This document shows, in pieces, positions 38,001-51,700 of a stretch of DNA of 64,000 bases. The DNA comes from Xylocopa sonorina. Lineage: Eukaryota; Arthropoda; Insecta; Hymenoptera; Apidae. Every line of letters starts with the position of its first letter. Position 1 is the stretch's first letter. The stretch covers positions 1-64,000 of the forward strand of contig NW_027490171.1 of NCBI RefSeq assembly GCF_050948175.1, read 5' to 3'. The notes beneath the pieces were generated by a model, which saw only the letters and a program-made list of their open reading frames with translations, was not told where the DNA came from and did no database searches. A program made the translations under genes and the position numbers.

Positions 38001-39849
38001 GTATCGTAGCAATAGAGTTCTAATGCTTCTTAAAACGCGATATCGCATCTCATTTCTATGTTTCATCGTAAGATATAATATGATTTGCGAAGTGTTATGT
38101 ATTCCTCGTCTACACATCAAATGAATGTAAATGCGACACTTCCTTGCTAGGAAATAGCGTCTGCAGATGTCTACCTATCGTAGCAATAGAGTTCTAGTAC
38201 TTCTTAGAACGCGATATCGCATCTCATTTCTATGTTTCATGGTAAGATATAATATGATTTGCCAAGTGTTATGTATTCCTCGTCTACACTTCAATTGAAT
38301 GTAAATGCGACACTTCCTTGCAAGGAAATAGCGTTTGCAGATGTCTAGGTATCGTAGCAATAGAGTTCTAATGCTTCTTAAAACGAGATATTGCATCTCA
38401 TATCTATGTTTCATGGTAAGATATAATATTCATTGCGAAGTGTTATGCATTCCTCGTCTACGATACAAATCAATGAAAATGCGACACTTCCTTGCAAGGA
38501 AATAGCGTTTGCAGATGTCTACGTATCGAAGCAATAGAGTTCAAATGCTTCTTAAAACGGGATATTGCATCTCATATCTACGTTTCATGATAAGATATAA
38601 TATTCATTGCGAAGTGTTATGTATTCCTCGTCTACACATCAAATGAATGTAAATGCGACACTTCCTTGCAAGGAAATAGCGTTTGCAGATGTCTACGTAT
38701 CGTAGCAATAGGGTTCTAATGCTTCTTAAAACGCGATATCGCATCTCATTTCTATGTTTCATGGTAAGATATAATATGACTTGCGAACTGTTATGTATTC
38801 CTCGTCTACACTTCAAATGAATGTAAATGCGACACTTCCTTGCTAGGAAATAGCGTCTGCAGATGTCTAGGTATCGTAGCAATAGAGTTCTAATGCTTCT
38901 TAAAACGCGATATCGCATCTCATTTCTATGTTTCATGGTAAGATATAATATGATTTGCGAAGTGTTATGTATTCCTCGTCTACACTTCAAATGAATGTAA
39001 ATGCGACATTTCCTTGCAAGGAAATAGCGTTTGCAAATGTCTACGTATCGTAGCAATAGAGTTCTAATGCTTCTTAAAACGCGATATCGCATCTCATTTC
39101 TATGTTTCATGGTAAGATATAATATGATTTGCGAAGTGTTATGTTTTCCTCGTCTACACTTCAATTGAATGTAAATGCGACACTTCCTTGCTAGGAAATA
39201 GCGTCTGCAGATGTCTACCTATCGTAGCAATAGAGTTCTAGTACTTCTTAGAACGCGATATCGCATCACATTTCTATGTTTCATGGTAAGATATAATATG
39301 ATTTGCCAAGTGTTATGTATTCCTCGTCTACACTTCAATTGAATGTAAATGCGACACTTCCTTGCAAGGAAATAGCGTTTGCAGATGTCTAGGTATCGTA
39401 GTAATAGAGTTCTAATGCTTCTTAAAACGAGATATTGCATCTCATATCTATGTTTCATGATAAGATATAATATTCATTGTGAAGTGTTATGCATTCCTCG
39501 TCTACACTTCAAATGAATGTAAATGCGACACTTCCTTGCAAGGAAATAGCGTTTGCAGATGTCTACGTATCGTAGCAATAGAGTTCTTATGATTCTTAAA
39601 ACGCGATATCGCATCTCATTTCTATGTTTCATGGTAAGATATAATATGATTTGCGAAGTGTTATGTATTCCTCGTCTACACATCAACTGAATGTAAATGC
39701 GACACTTCCTTGCAAGGAAATAGCGTTTGCAAATGTCTACCTATGGTAGCAATAGTGTTCTAATGCTTCTTGAAACGCGATATCGCATCTCATTTCTATG
39801 TTTCATGGTAAGATATAAAATGATTTGCGAAGTGTTATGTATTCCTCGT

Positions 39850-41670
39850 CTACACTTCAAATGAATGTAAATGCGACACTTCCTTGCAAGGAAATAGCGT
39901 TTGCAGATGTCTACGTATCGTAGCAATAGAGTTCTAATGCTTCTTAAAACGCGATATCGCATCTCATTTCTATGTTTCATAGTAAGATATAATATGATTT
40001 GCGAAGTGTTATGTATTCCTCGTCTACACATCAAATGAATGTAAATGCGACACTTCCTTGCTAGGAAATAGCGTCTGCAGATGTCTACCTATCGTAGCAA
40101 TAGAGTTCTAGTACTTCTTAGAACGCGATATCGCATCTCATTTCTATGTTTCATGGTAAGATATAATATGATTTGCCAAGTGTTATGTATTCCTCGTCTA
40201 CACTTCAATTGAATGTAAATGCGACACTTCCTTGCAAGGAAATAGCGTTTGCAGATATCTAGGTATCGTAGCAATAGAGTTCTAATGCTTCTTAAAACGA
40301 GATATTGCATCTCATATCTATGTTTCATGATAAGATATAATATTCATTGTGAAGTGTTATGCATTCCTCGTCTACACTTCAAATGAATGTAAATGAGACA
40401 CTTCCTTGCAAGGAAATAGCGTTTGCAGATGTCTACGTATCGTAGCAATAGGGTTCTTATGATTCTTAAAACGCGATATCGCATCTCATTTCTATGTTTC
40501 ATGGTAAGATATAAAATGATTTGCGAAGTGTTATGTATTCCTCGTCTACACTTCAAATGAATGTAAATGCGACACTTCCTTGCAAGGAAATAGCGTTTGC
40601 AGATGTCTACGTATCGTAGTAATAGAGTTCTAATGCTTCTTAAAACGAGATATTGCATCTCATATCTATGTTTCATGATAAGATATAATATTCATTGTGA
40701 AGTGTTATGCATTCCTCGTCTACACTTCAAATGAATGTAAATGCGACACTTCCTTGCAAGGAAATAGCGTTTGCAGATGTCTACGTATCGTAGCAATAGA
40801 GTTCTAATGCTTCTTAAAACGCGATATCGCATCTCATTTCTATGTTTCATAGTAAGATATAATATGATTTGCGAAGTGTTATGTATTCCTCGTCTACACA
40901 TCAAATGAATGTAAATGCGACACTTCCTTGCTAGGAAATAGCGTCTGCAGATGTCTACCTATCGTAGCAATAGAGTTCTAGTACTTCTTAGAACGCGATA
41001 TCGCATCTCATTTCTATGTTTCATGGTAAGATATAATATGATTTGCCAAGTGTTATGTATTCCTCGTCTACACTTCAATTGAATGTAAATGCGACACTTC
41101 CTTGCAAGGAAATAGCGTTTGCAGATATCTAGGTATCGTAGCAATAGAGTTCTAATGCTTCTTAAAACGAGATATTGCATCTCATATCTATGTTTCATGA
41201 TAAGATATAATATTCATTGTGAAGTGTTATGCATTCCTCGTCTACACTTCAAATGAATGTAAATGCGACACTTCCTTGCAAGGAAATAGCGTTTGCAGAT
41301 GTCTACGTATCGTAGCAATAGGGTTCTTATGATTCTTAAAACGCGATATCGCATCTCATTTCTATGTTTCATGGTAAGATATAAAATGATTTGCGAAGTG
41401 TTATGTATTCCTCGTCTACACTTCAAATGAATGTAAATGCGACACTTCCTTGCAAGGAAATAGCGTTTGCAGATGTCTACGTATCGTAGTAATAGAGTTC
41501 TAATGCTTCTTAAAACGAGATATTGCATATCATATCTATGTTTCATGATAATATATAATATTCATTGTGAAGTGTTATGCATTCCTCGTCTACACTTCAA
41601 ATGAATGTAAATGCGACACTTCCTTGCAAGGAAATAGCGTTTGCAGATGTCTACGTATCGTAGCAATAGA
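39850..41670 (+). repeat. Five-monomer (870-bp) tandem duplication
   Basis: Sequence from about 39850 to 40800 recurs at an offset of 870 bp. Shared rare forms include catagtaagatat (near 39980 and 40850), gcagatatctagg (near 40251 and 41121), gggttcttatgattc (near 40451 and 41321) and gtagtaatag (near 40617 and 41487). I saw scattered single-base differences, for example aaatgagac near 40394 against aaatgcgac near 41264. Confidence 0.8.
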
Positions 41671-44600
41671 GTTCTTATGATTCTTAAAACGCGATATCGC
41701 ATCTCATTTCTATGTTTCATGGTAAGATATAATATGATTTGCGAAGTGTTATGTATTCCTCGTCTACACATCAACTGAATGTAAATGCGACACTTCCTTG
41801 CAAGGAAATAGCGTTTGCAAATGTCTACCTATGGTAGCAATAGTGTTCTAATGCTTCTTGAAACGCGATATCGCATCTCATTTCTATGTTTCATGATAAG
41901 ATATAATATGATTTGCGAAGTGTCATGTATTCCTCGTCTACACTTCAAATGAATGTAAATGCGACACTTCCTTGCAAGGAAATAGCGTTTGCAGATGTCT
42001 ACGTATCGTAGCAATAGAGTTCTAATGCTTCTTAAAACGCGATATCGCATCTCATTTCTATGTTTCATCGTAAGATATAATATGATTTGCGAAGTGTTAT
42101 GTATTCCTCGTCTACACATCAAATGAATGTAAATGCGACACTTCCTTGCTAGGAAATAGCGTCTGCAGATGTCTACCTATCGTAGCAATAGAGTTCTAGT
42201 ACTTCTTAGAACGCGATATCGCATCTCATTTCTATGTTTGATCGTAAGATATAATATGATTTGCGAAGTGTTATGTATTCCTCGTCTACACATCAAATGA
42301 ATGTAAATGCGACACTTCCTTGCTAGGAAATAGCGTCTGCAGATGTCTACCTATCGTAGCAATAGAGTTCTAGTACTTCTTAGAACGCGATATCGCATCT
42401 CATTTCTATGTTTTATGGTAAGATATAATATGATTTGCCAAGTGTTATGTATTCCTCGTCTACACTTCAATTGAATGTAAATGCGACACTTCCTTGCAAG
42501 GAAATAGCGTTTGCAGATGTCTAGGTATCGTAGCAATAGAGTTCTAATGCTTCTTAAAACGAGATATTGCATCTCATATCTATGTTTCATGGTAAGATAT
42601 AATATTCATTGCGAAGTGTTATGCATTCCTCGTCTACGATACAAATGAATGAAAATGCGACACTTCCTTGCAAGGAAATAGCGTTTGCAGATGTCTACGT
42701 ATCGAAGCAATAGAGTTCAAATGCTTCTTAAAACGGGATATTGCATCTCATATCTACGTTTCATGATAAGATATAATATTCATTGCGAAGTGTTATGTAT
42801 TCCTCGTCTACACTTCAAATGAATGTAAATGCGACACTTCCTTGCAAGGAAATAGCGTTTGCAGATGTCTACGTATCGTAGCAATAGAGTTCTTATGATT
42901 CTTAAAACGCGATATCGCATCTCATTTCTATGTTTCATGGTAAGATATAATATGACTTGCGAAGTGTTATGTATTCCTCGTCTACACTTCAAATGAATGT
43001 AAATGCGACACTTCCTTGCAAGGAAATAGCGTTTGCAGATGTCTACGTATCGTAGCAATAGAGTTCTTATGATTCTTAAAACGCGATATCGCATCTCATT
43101 TCTATGTTTCATGGTAAGATATAATATGATTTGCGAAGTGTTATGTTTTCCTCGTCTACACATCAACTGAATGTAAATGCGACACTTTCTCGCTAGGAAA
43201 TAGCGTTTGCAAATGTCTACCTATGGTAGCAATAGTGTTCTAATGCTTCTTGAAACGCGATATCGCATCTCATTTCTATGTTTCATGATAAGATATAATA
43301 TGATTTGCGAAGTGTCATGTATTCCTCGTCTACACATCAAATGAATGTAAATGCGACACTTCCTTGCAAGGAAATAGCGTTTGCAGATGTCTACGTATCG
43401 CAGCAATAGGGTTCTAATGCTTCTTAAAACGCGATATCGCATCTCATTTCTATGTTTCATGGTAAGATATAATATGACTTGCGAAGTGTTATGTATTCCT
43501 CGTCTACACTTCAAATGAATGTAAATGCGACACTTACTTGCTAGGAAATAGCGTCTGCAGATGTCTAGGTATCGTAGCAATAGAGTTCTAATGCTTCTTA
43601 AAACGCGATATCGCATCTCATTTCTATGTTTCATGGTAAGATATAATATGATTTGCGAAGTGTTATGTATTCCTCGTCTACACTTCAAATGAATGTAAAT
43701 GCGACACTTCCTTGCAAGGAAATAGCGTTTGCAGATGTCTACGTATCGTAGCAATAGAGTTCTTATGATTCTTAAAACGCGATATCGCATCTCATTTCTA
43801 TGTTTCATGGTAAGATATAATATGATTTGCGAAGTGTTATGTTTTCCTCGTCTACACATCAACTGAATGTAAATGCGACACTTTCTCGCTAGGAAATAGC
43901 GTTTGCAAATGTCTACCTATGGTAGCAATAGTGTTCTAATGCTTCTTGAAACGCGATATCGCATCTCATTTCTATGTTTCATGATAAGATATAATATGAT
44001 TTGCGAAGTGTCATGTATTCCTCGTCTACACTTCAAATGAATGTAAATGCGACACTTCCTTGCAAGGAAATAGCGTTTGCAGATGTCTACGTATCGTAGC
44101 AATAGAGTTCTAATGCTTCTTAAAACGCGATATCGCATCTCATTTCTATGTTTCACCGTAAGATATAATATGATTTGCGAAGTGTTATGTATTCCTCGTC
44201 TACACATCAAATGAATGTAAATGCGACACTTCCTTGCTAGGAAATAGCGTCTGCAGATGTCTACCTATCGTAGCAATAGAGTTCTAGTACTTCTTAGAAC
44301 GCGATATCGCATCTCATTTCTATGTTTCATGGTAAGATATAATATGATTTGCCAAGTGTTATGTATTCCTCGTCTACACTTCAATTGAATGTAAATGCGA
44401 CACTTCCTTGCAAGGAAATAGCGTTTGCAGATGTCTAGGTATCGTAGCAATAGAGTTCTAATGCTTCTTAAAACGAGATATTGCATCTCATATCTATGTT
44501 TCATGGTAAGATATAATATTCATTGCGAAGTGTTATGCATTCCTCGTCTACGATACAAATGAATGAAAATGCGACACTTCCTTGCAAGGAAATAGCGTTT

Positions 44601-46955
44601 GCAGATGTCTACGTATCGAAGCAATAGAGTTCAAATGCTTCTTAAAACGGGATATTGCATCTCATATCTACGTTTCATGATAAGATATAATATTCATTGC
44701 GAAGTGTTATGTATTCCTCGTCTACACATCAAATGAATGTAAATGCGACACTTCCTTGCAAGGAAATAGCGTTTGCAGATGTCTACGTATCGTAGCAATA
44801 GGGTTCTAATGCTTCTTAAAACGCGATATCGCATCTCATTTCTATGTTTCATGGTAAGATATAATATGACTTGCGAAGTGTTATGTATTCCTCGTCTACA
44901 CTTCAAATGAATGTAAATGCGACACTTCCTTGCAAGGAAATAGCGTTTGCAGATGTCTACGTATCGTAGCAATAGGGTTCTAATGCTTCTTAAAACGCGA
45001 TATCGCATCTCATTTCTATGTTTCATGGTAAGATATAATATGACTTGCGAAGTGTTATGTATTCCTCGTCTACACTTCAAATGAATGTAAATGCGACACT
45101 TCCTTGCTAGGAAATAGCGTCTGCAGATGTCTAGGTATCGTAGCAATAGAGTTCTAATGCTTCTTAAAACGCGATATCGCATCTCATTTCTATGTTTCAT
45201 GGTAAGATATAATATGATTTGCGAAGTGTTATGTATTCCTCGTCTACACTTCAAATGAATGTAAATGCGACACTTCCTTGCAAGGAAATAGCGTTTGCAA
45301 ATGTCTACGTATCGTAGCAATAGAGTTCTAATGCTTCTTAAAACGCGATATCGCATCTCATTTCTATGTTTCATGGTAAGATATAATATGATTTGCGAAG
45401 TGTTATGTTTTCCTCGTCTACACTTCAAATGAATGTGAATGCGACACTTTCTCGCTAGGAAATAGCGTTTGCAGATGTCTACGTATCGTAGCAATAGAGT
45501 TCTAATGCTTCTTAAAACGCGATATCGCATCTCATTTCTACGTTTCATCGTAAGATATAATATGATTTGCGAAGTGTTATGTATTCCTCGAGTACACATC
45601 AAATGAATGTAAATGCGACACTTCCTTGCTAGGAAATAGCGTCTGCAGATGTCTACCTATCGTAGCAATAGAGTTCTAGTACTTCTTAGAACGCGATATC
45701 GCATCTCATTTCTATGTTTCATGGTAAGATATAATATGATTTGCCAAGTGTTATGTATTCCTCGTCTACACTTCAATTGAATGTAAATGCGACACTTCCT
45801 TGCAAGGAAATAGCGTTTGCAGATGTCTAGGTATCGTAGCAATAGAGTTCTAATGCTTCTTAAAACGAGATATTGCATCTCATATCTATGTTTCATGGTA
45901 AGATATAATATTCATTGCGAAGTGTTATGCATTCCTCGTCTACGATACAAATGACTGAAAATGCGACACTTCCTTGCAAGGAAATAGCGTTTGCAGATGT
46001 CTACGTATCGAAGCAATAGAGTTCAAATGCTTCTTAAAACGGGATATTGCATCTCATATCTACGTTTCATGATAAGATATAATATTCATTGCGAAGTGTT
46101 ATGTATTCCTCGTCTACACATCAAATGAATGTAAATGCGACACTTCCTTGCAAGGAAATAGCGTTTGCAGATGTCTACGTATCGTAGCAATAGGGTTCTA
46201 ATGCTTCTTAAAACGCGATATCGCATCTCATTTCTATGTTTCATGGTAAGATATAATATGACTTGCGAAGTGTTATGTATTCCTCGTCTACACTTCAAAT
46301 GAATGTAAATGCGACACTTCCTTGCTAGGAAATAGCGTCTGCAGATGTCTAGGTATCGTAGCAATAGAGTTCTAATGCTTCTTAAAACGCGATATCGCAT
46401 CTCATTTCTATGTTTCATGGTAAGATATAATATGATTTGCGAAGTCTTATGTATTCCTCGTCTACACTTCAAATGAATGTAAATGCGACACTTCCTTGCA
46501 AGGAAATAGCGTTTGCAAATGTCTACGTATCGTAGCAATAGAGTTCTAATGCTTCTTAAAACGCGATATCGCATCTCATTTCTATGTTTCATGGTAAGAT
46601 ATAATATGATTTGCGAAGTGTTATGTTTTCCTCGTCTACACTTCAAATGAATGTGAATGCGACACTTTCTCGCTAGGAAATAGCGTTTGCAGATGCCTAC
46701 GTATCGTAGCAATAGATTTCTAATGCATCTTAAATCGCGAGATCGCATCCCATTTCTATGTTTCATGGTAAGATATAAAATGATTTGCGAAGTGTTATGT
46801 ATTCCTCGTCTACACTTCAAATGAATGTAAATGCGACATTTCCTTGCTAGGAAATAGCGTCTGCAGATGTCTAGGTATCGTAGCAATAGAGTTCTAATGC
46901 TTCTTAAAACGAGATATTGCATCTCATATCTATGTTTCATGATAAGATATAATAT

Positions 46956-48695
46956 TCATTGTGAAGTGTTATGCATTCCTCGTCTACACGTCAAATGAAT
47001 GTAAATGCGACACTTCCTTGCAAGGAAATAGCGTTTGCAGATGTCTACGTATCGTAGCAATAGAGTTCTTATGATTCTTAAAACGCGATATCGCATCTCA
47101 TTTCTATGTTTCATGGTAAGATATAATATGATTTGCGAAGTGTTATGTATTCCTCGTCTACACATCAACTGAATGTAAATGCGACACTTCCTTGCAAGGA
47201 AATAGCGTTTGCAAATGTCTACCTATCGTAGCGATAGTGTTCTAATGCTTCTTAAAACGCGATATCGCATCTCATTTCTATGTTTCATGATAAGATATAA
47301 TATGATTTGCGAAGTGTCATGTATTCCTCGTCTACACTTCAAATGAATGTAAATGCGACACTTCCTTGCAAGGAAATAGCGTTTGCAGATGTCTACGTAT
47401 CGTAGCAATAGAGTTCTAATGCTTCTTAAAACGCGATATCGCATCTCATTTCTATGTTTCATCGTAAGATATAATATGATTTGCGAAGTGTTATGTATTC
47501 CTCGTCTACACATCAAATGAATGTAAATGCGACACTTCCTTGCTAGGAAATAGCGTCTGCAGATGTCTACCTATCGTAGCAATAGAGTTCTAGTACTTCT
47601 TAGAACGCGATATCGCATCTCATTTCTATGTTTCATGGTAAGATATAATATGATTTGCCAAGTGTTATGTATTCCTCGTCTACACTTCAATTGAATGTAA
47701 ATGCGACACTTCCTTGCAAGGAAATAGCGTTTGCAGATGTCTAGGTATCGTAGCAATAGAGTTCTAATGCTTCTTAAAACGAGATATTGCATCTCATATC
47801 TATGTTTCATGATAAGATATAATATTCATTGTGAAGTGTTATGCATTCCTCGTCTACACGTCAAATGAATGTAAATGCGACACTTCCTTGCAAGGAAATA
47901 GCGTTTGCAGATGTCTACGTATCGTAGCAATAGAGTTCTTATGATTCTTAAAACGCGATATCGCATCTCATTTCTATGTTTCATGGTAAGATATAATATG
48001 ATTTGCGAAGTGTTATGTATTCCTCGTCTACACATCAACTGAATGTAAATGCGACACTTCCTTGCAAGGAAATAGCGTTTGCAAATGTCTACCTATCGTA
48101 GCAATAGTGTTCTAATGCTTCTTAAAACGCGATATCGCATCTCATTTCTATGTTTCATGATAAGATATAATATGATTTGCGAAGTGTCATGTATTCCTCG
48201 TCTACACTTCAAATGAATGTAAATGCGACACTTCCTTGCAAGGAAATAGCGTTTGCAGATGTCTACGTATCGTAGCAATAGAGTTCTAATGCTTCTTAAA
48301 ACGCGATATCGCATCTCATTTCTATGTTTCATCGTAAGATATAATATGATTTGCGAAGTGTTATGTATTCCTCGTCTACACATCAAATGAATGTAAATGC
48401 GACACTTCCTTGCTAGGAAATAGCGTCTGCAGATGTCTACCTATCGTAGCAATAGAGTTCTAGTACTTCTTAGAACGCGATATCGCATCTCATTTCTATG
48501 TTTCATGGTAAGATATAATATGATTTGCCAAGTGTTATGTATTCCTCGTCTACACTTCAATTGAATGTAAATGCGACACTTCCTTGCAAGGAAATAGCGT
48601 TTGCAGATGTCTAGGTATCGTAGCAATAGAGTTCTAATGCTTCTTAAAACGAGATATTGCATCTCATATCTATGTTTCATGATAAGATATAATAT
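46956..48695 (+). repeat. Five-monomer (870-bp) tandem duplication, second instance
   Basis: The halves 46956-47825 and 47826-48695 match. Both carry the rare ctacacgtcaaatg (near 46985 and 47855), followed by the same order of caaatgtctacc, gataag, catcgtaag, tagtacttc, ccaagtg and gagatattgc units. A visible difference is tagcgatag near 47230 against tagcaatag near 48100. Confidence 0.85.
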
Positions 48696-48789
48696 TCATT
48701 GTGAAGTGTTATGTATTCCTCGTCTACACTTCAAATGAATGTAAATGCTACACTTCCTTGCTAGGAAATAGCGTCTGCAGATGTCTACC

Positions 48790-51700
48790 TATCGTAGCAA
48801 TAGAGTTCTAGTACTTCTTAGAACGCGATATCGCATCTCATTTCTATGTTTCATGGTAAGGTATAACATGATTTGCGAAGTGTCATGTATTCCTCGTCTA
48901 CACTTCAAATGAATATGAATGCGATACTTCCTCGCTAGGAAATAGCGTCTGCAGATGTCTAGGTATCGTAGCAATAGAGTTCTAATGCTTCTTAAAACGC
49001 GATATCGCATCTCATTTCTATGTTTCATGGTAAGATATAATATGATTTGCCAAGTGTTATGTATTCCTCGACTACACTTCAATTGAATGTAAATGCGACA
49101 CTTCCTTGCAAGGAAATAGCGTTTGCAGATGTCTACGTATCGTAGCAATAGAGTTCTTATGATTCTTAAAACGCGATATCGCATTTCACTTCTATGTTTC
49201 ATGGTAAGATATAATATGACTTGCGAAGTGTTATGTATTCCTCGTCTACACTTCAAATGAATGTAAATGCGACACTTCCTTGCAAGGAAATAGCGTTTGC
49301 AGATGTCTACGTATCGTAGCAATAGAGTTCTTATGATTCTTAAAACGCGATATCGCATCTCATTTCTATGTTTCATGGTAAGATATAATATGATTTGCGA
49401 AGTGTTATGTATTCCTGGTCTACACATCAAATGAATGTAAATGCGACACTTCCTTGCTAGGAAATAGCGTCTGCAGATGTCTACCTATCGTAGCAATAGA
49501 GTTCTAGTACTTCTTAGAACGCGATATCGCATCTCATTTCTATGTTTCATGGTAAGATATAACATGATTTGCGAAGTGTCATGTATTCCTCGTCTACACT
49601 TCAAATGAATGTGAATGCGATACTTCCTCGCTAGGAAATAGCGTCTGCAGATGTCTAGGTATCGTAGCAATAGAGTTCTAATGCTTCTTAAAACGCGATA
49701 TCGCATCTCATTTCTATGTTTCATGGTAAGATATAATATGATTTGCCAAGTGTTATGTATTCCTCGTCTACACTTCAATTGAATGTAAATGCGACACTTC
49801 CTTGCAAGGAAATAGCGTTTGCAGATGTCTACGTATCGTAGCAATAGGGTTCTTATGATTCTTAAAACGCGTTATCGCATCTCATTTCTATGTTTCATGG
49901 TAAGGAATAACATGATTTGCGAAGTGTCATGTATTCCTCGTCTACACTTCAAATGAATGTGAATGCGATACTTCCTCGCTAGGAAATAGCGTCTGCAGAT
50001 GTCTAGGTATCGTAGCAATAGAGTTCTAATGCTTCTCAAAACGCGATATCGCATCTCATTTCTATGTTTCATGGTAAGATATAATATGACTTGCGAAGTG
50101 TTATGTATTCCTCGTCTACACTTCAAATGAATGTAAATACGACACTTCCTTGCAAGGAAATAGCGTTTGCAGATGTCTACGTATCGTAGCAATAGTGTTC
50201 TTATGATTCTTAAAACGCGATATCGCATCTCATTTCTATGTTTCATGGTAAGGTATAACATGATTTGCGAAGTGTCATGTATTCCTCGTCTACACTTCAA
50301 ATGAATGTAAATGCGACACTTTCTCGCTAGGAAATAGCGTCTGCAGATGTCTACCTATCGTAGCAATAGAGTTCTAGTACTTCTTAGAAAACGATATCGC
50401 ATCTCATTTCTATGTTTCATGGTAAGATATAATATGATTTGCGAAGTGTCATGTATTCCTCGTCTACACTTCAAATGAATGTGAATGCGAAACTTCCTCG
50501 CTAGGAAATAGCGTCTGCAGATGTCTAGATATCGTAGCAATAGAGTTCTAATGCTTCTTAAAACGCGATATCGCATCTCATTTCTATGTTTCATGGTAAG
50601 ATATAATATGATTTGCCAAGTGTTATGTATTCCTCGTCTACACTTCAATTGAATGTAAATGCGACACTTCCTTGCAAGGAAATAGCGTTTGCAGATGTCT
50701 ACGTATCGTAGCAATAGGGTTCTTATGATTCTTAAAACGCGATATCGCATCTCATTTCTATGTTTCATGGTAAGGTATAACATGATTTGCGAAGTGTCAT
50801 GTATTCCTCGTCTACACTTCAAATGAATGTGAATGCGATACTTCCTCGCTAGGAAATAGCGTCTGCAGATGTCTAGGTATCGTAGCAATAGAGTTCTAAT
50901 GCTTCTTAAAACGCGATATCGCATCTCATTTCTATGTTTCATGGTAAGATATAATATGACTTGCGAAGTGTTATGTATTACTCGTCTACACTTCAAATGA
51001 ATGTGAATGCGACACTTTCTCGCTAGGAAATAGCGTTTGCAGATGCCTACGTATCGTAGCAATAGATTTCTAATGCTTCTTAAAACGCGAGATCGCATCC
51101 CATTTCTATGTTTCATGGTAAGATATAAAATGATTTGCGAAGTGTTATGTATTCCTCGTCTACACTTCAAATGAATGTAAATACGACACTTCCTTGCTAG
51201 GAAATAGCGTCTGCAGATGTCTAGGTATCGTAGCAATAGAGTTCTAATGCTTCTTAAAACGAGATATTGCATCTCATATCTATGTTTCATGATAAGATAT
51301 AATATTCATTGTGAAGTGTTATGCATTCCTCGTCTACGATTCAAATGAATGTAAATGCGACACTTCTTTGCAAGGAAATAGCGTTTGCAGATGTCTACGT
51401 ATCGTTGCAATAGAGTTCTTATGATTCTTAAAACGCGATATCGCATCTCATTTCTATGTTTCATGGTAAGATATAATATGATTTGCGAAGTGTTATGTAT
51501 TCCTCGCCTACACATCAAATGAATGTAAATGCGACACTTCTTTGCAAGGAAATAGCGTTTGCAGATGTCTACGTATCGTAGCAATAGAGTTCTTATGATT
51601 CTTAGAACGCGATATCGCATCTCATTTCTATGTTTCATGGTAAGATATAATATGACTTGCGAAGTGTTATGTATTCCTCGTCTACACTTCAAATGAATGT

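Larger units (their letters stand above)
32016..48789 (+). repeat. Second HOR family, irregular spacing (about 96 monomers)
   Basis: The block is marked by four linked types that the left half lacks or has rarely: gttctagtacttcttagaac, gatttgccaagtg, cttcaattgaatg, and gagatattgcatctcatatc with gataag. The tagtacttc-plus-ccaagtg pair occurs with unit edges at 32433, 33825, 34347, 35739, 38175, 39219, 40089, 40959, 42351, 44265, 45657, 47571 and 48441. The steps are 8, 3, 8, 14, 6, 5, 5, 8, 11, 8, 11 and 5 monomers. All are whole-monomer multiples, but no single HOR length dominates, so this segment is less homogenised at the HOR level than the left half. Confidence 0.85.

Noticed and set aside
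45580..45600. Restriction-like CTCGAG (cctcgagtac) as a cloning or vector joint
   Set aside because: It is a two-base difference from the normal cctcgtctac within an intact unit, with satellite in register on both sides, so there is no sign of vector sequence.
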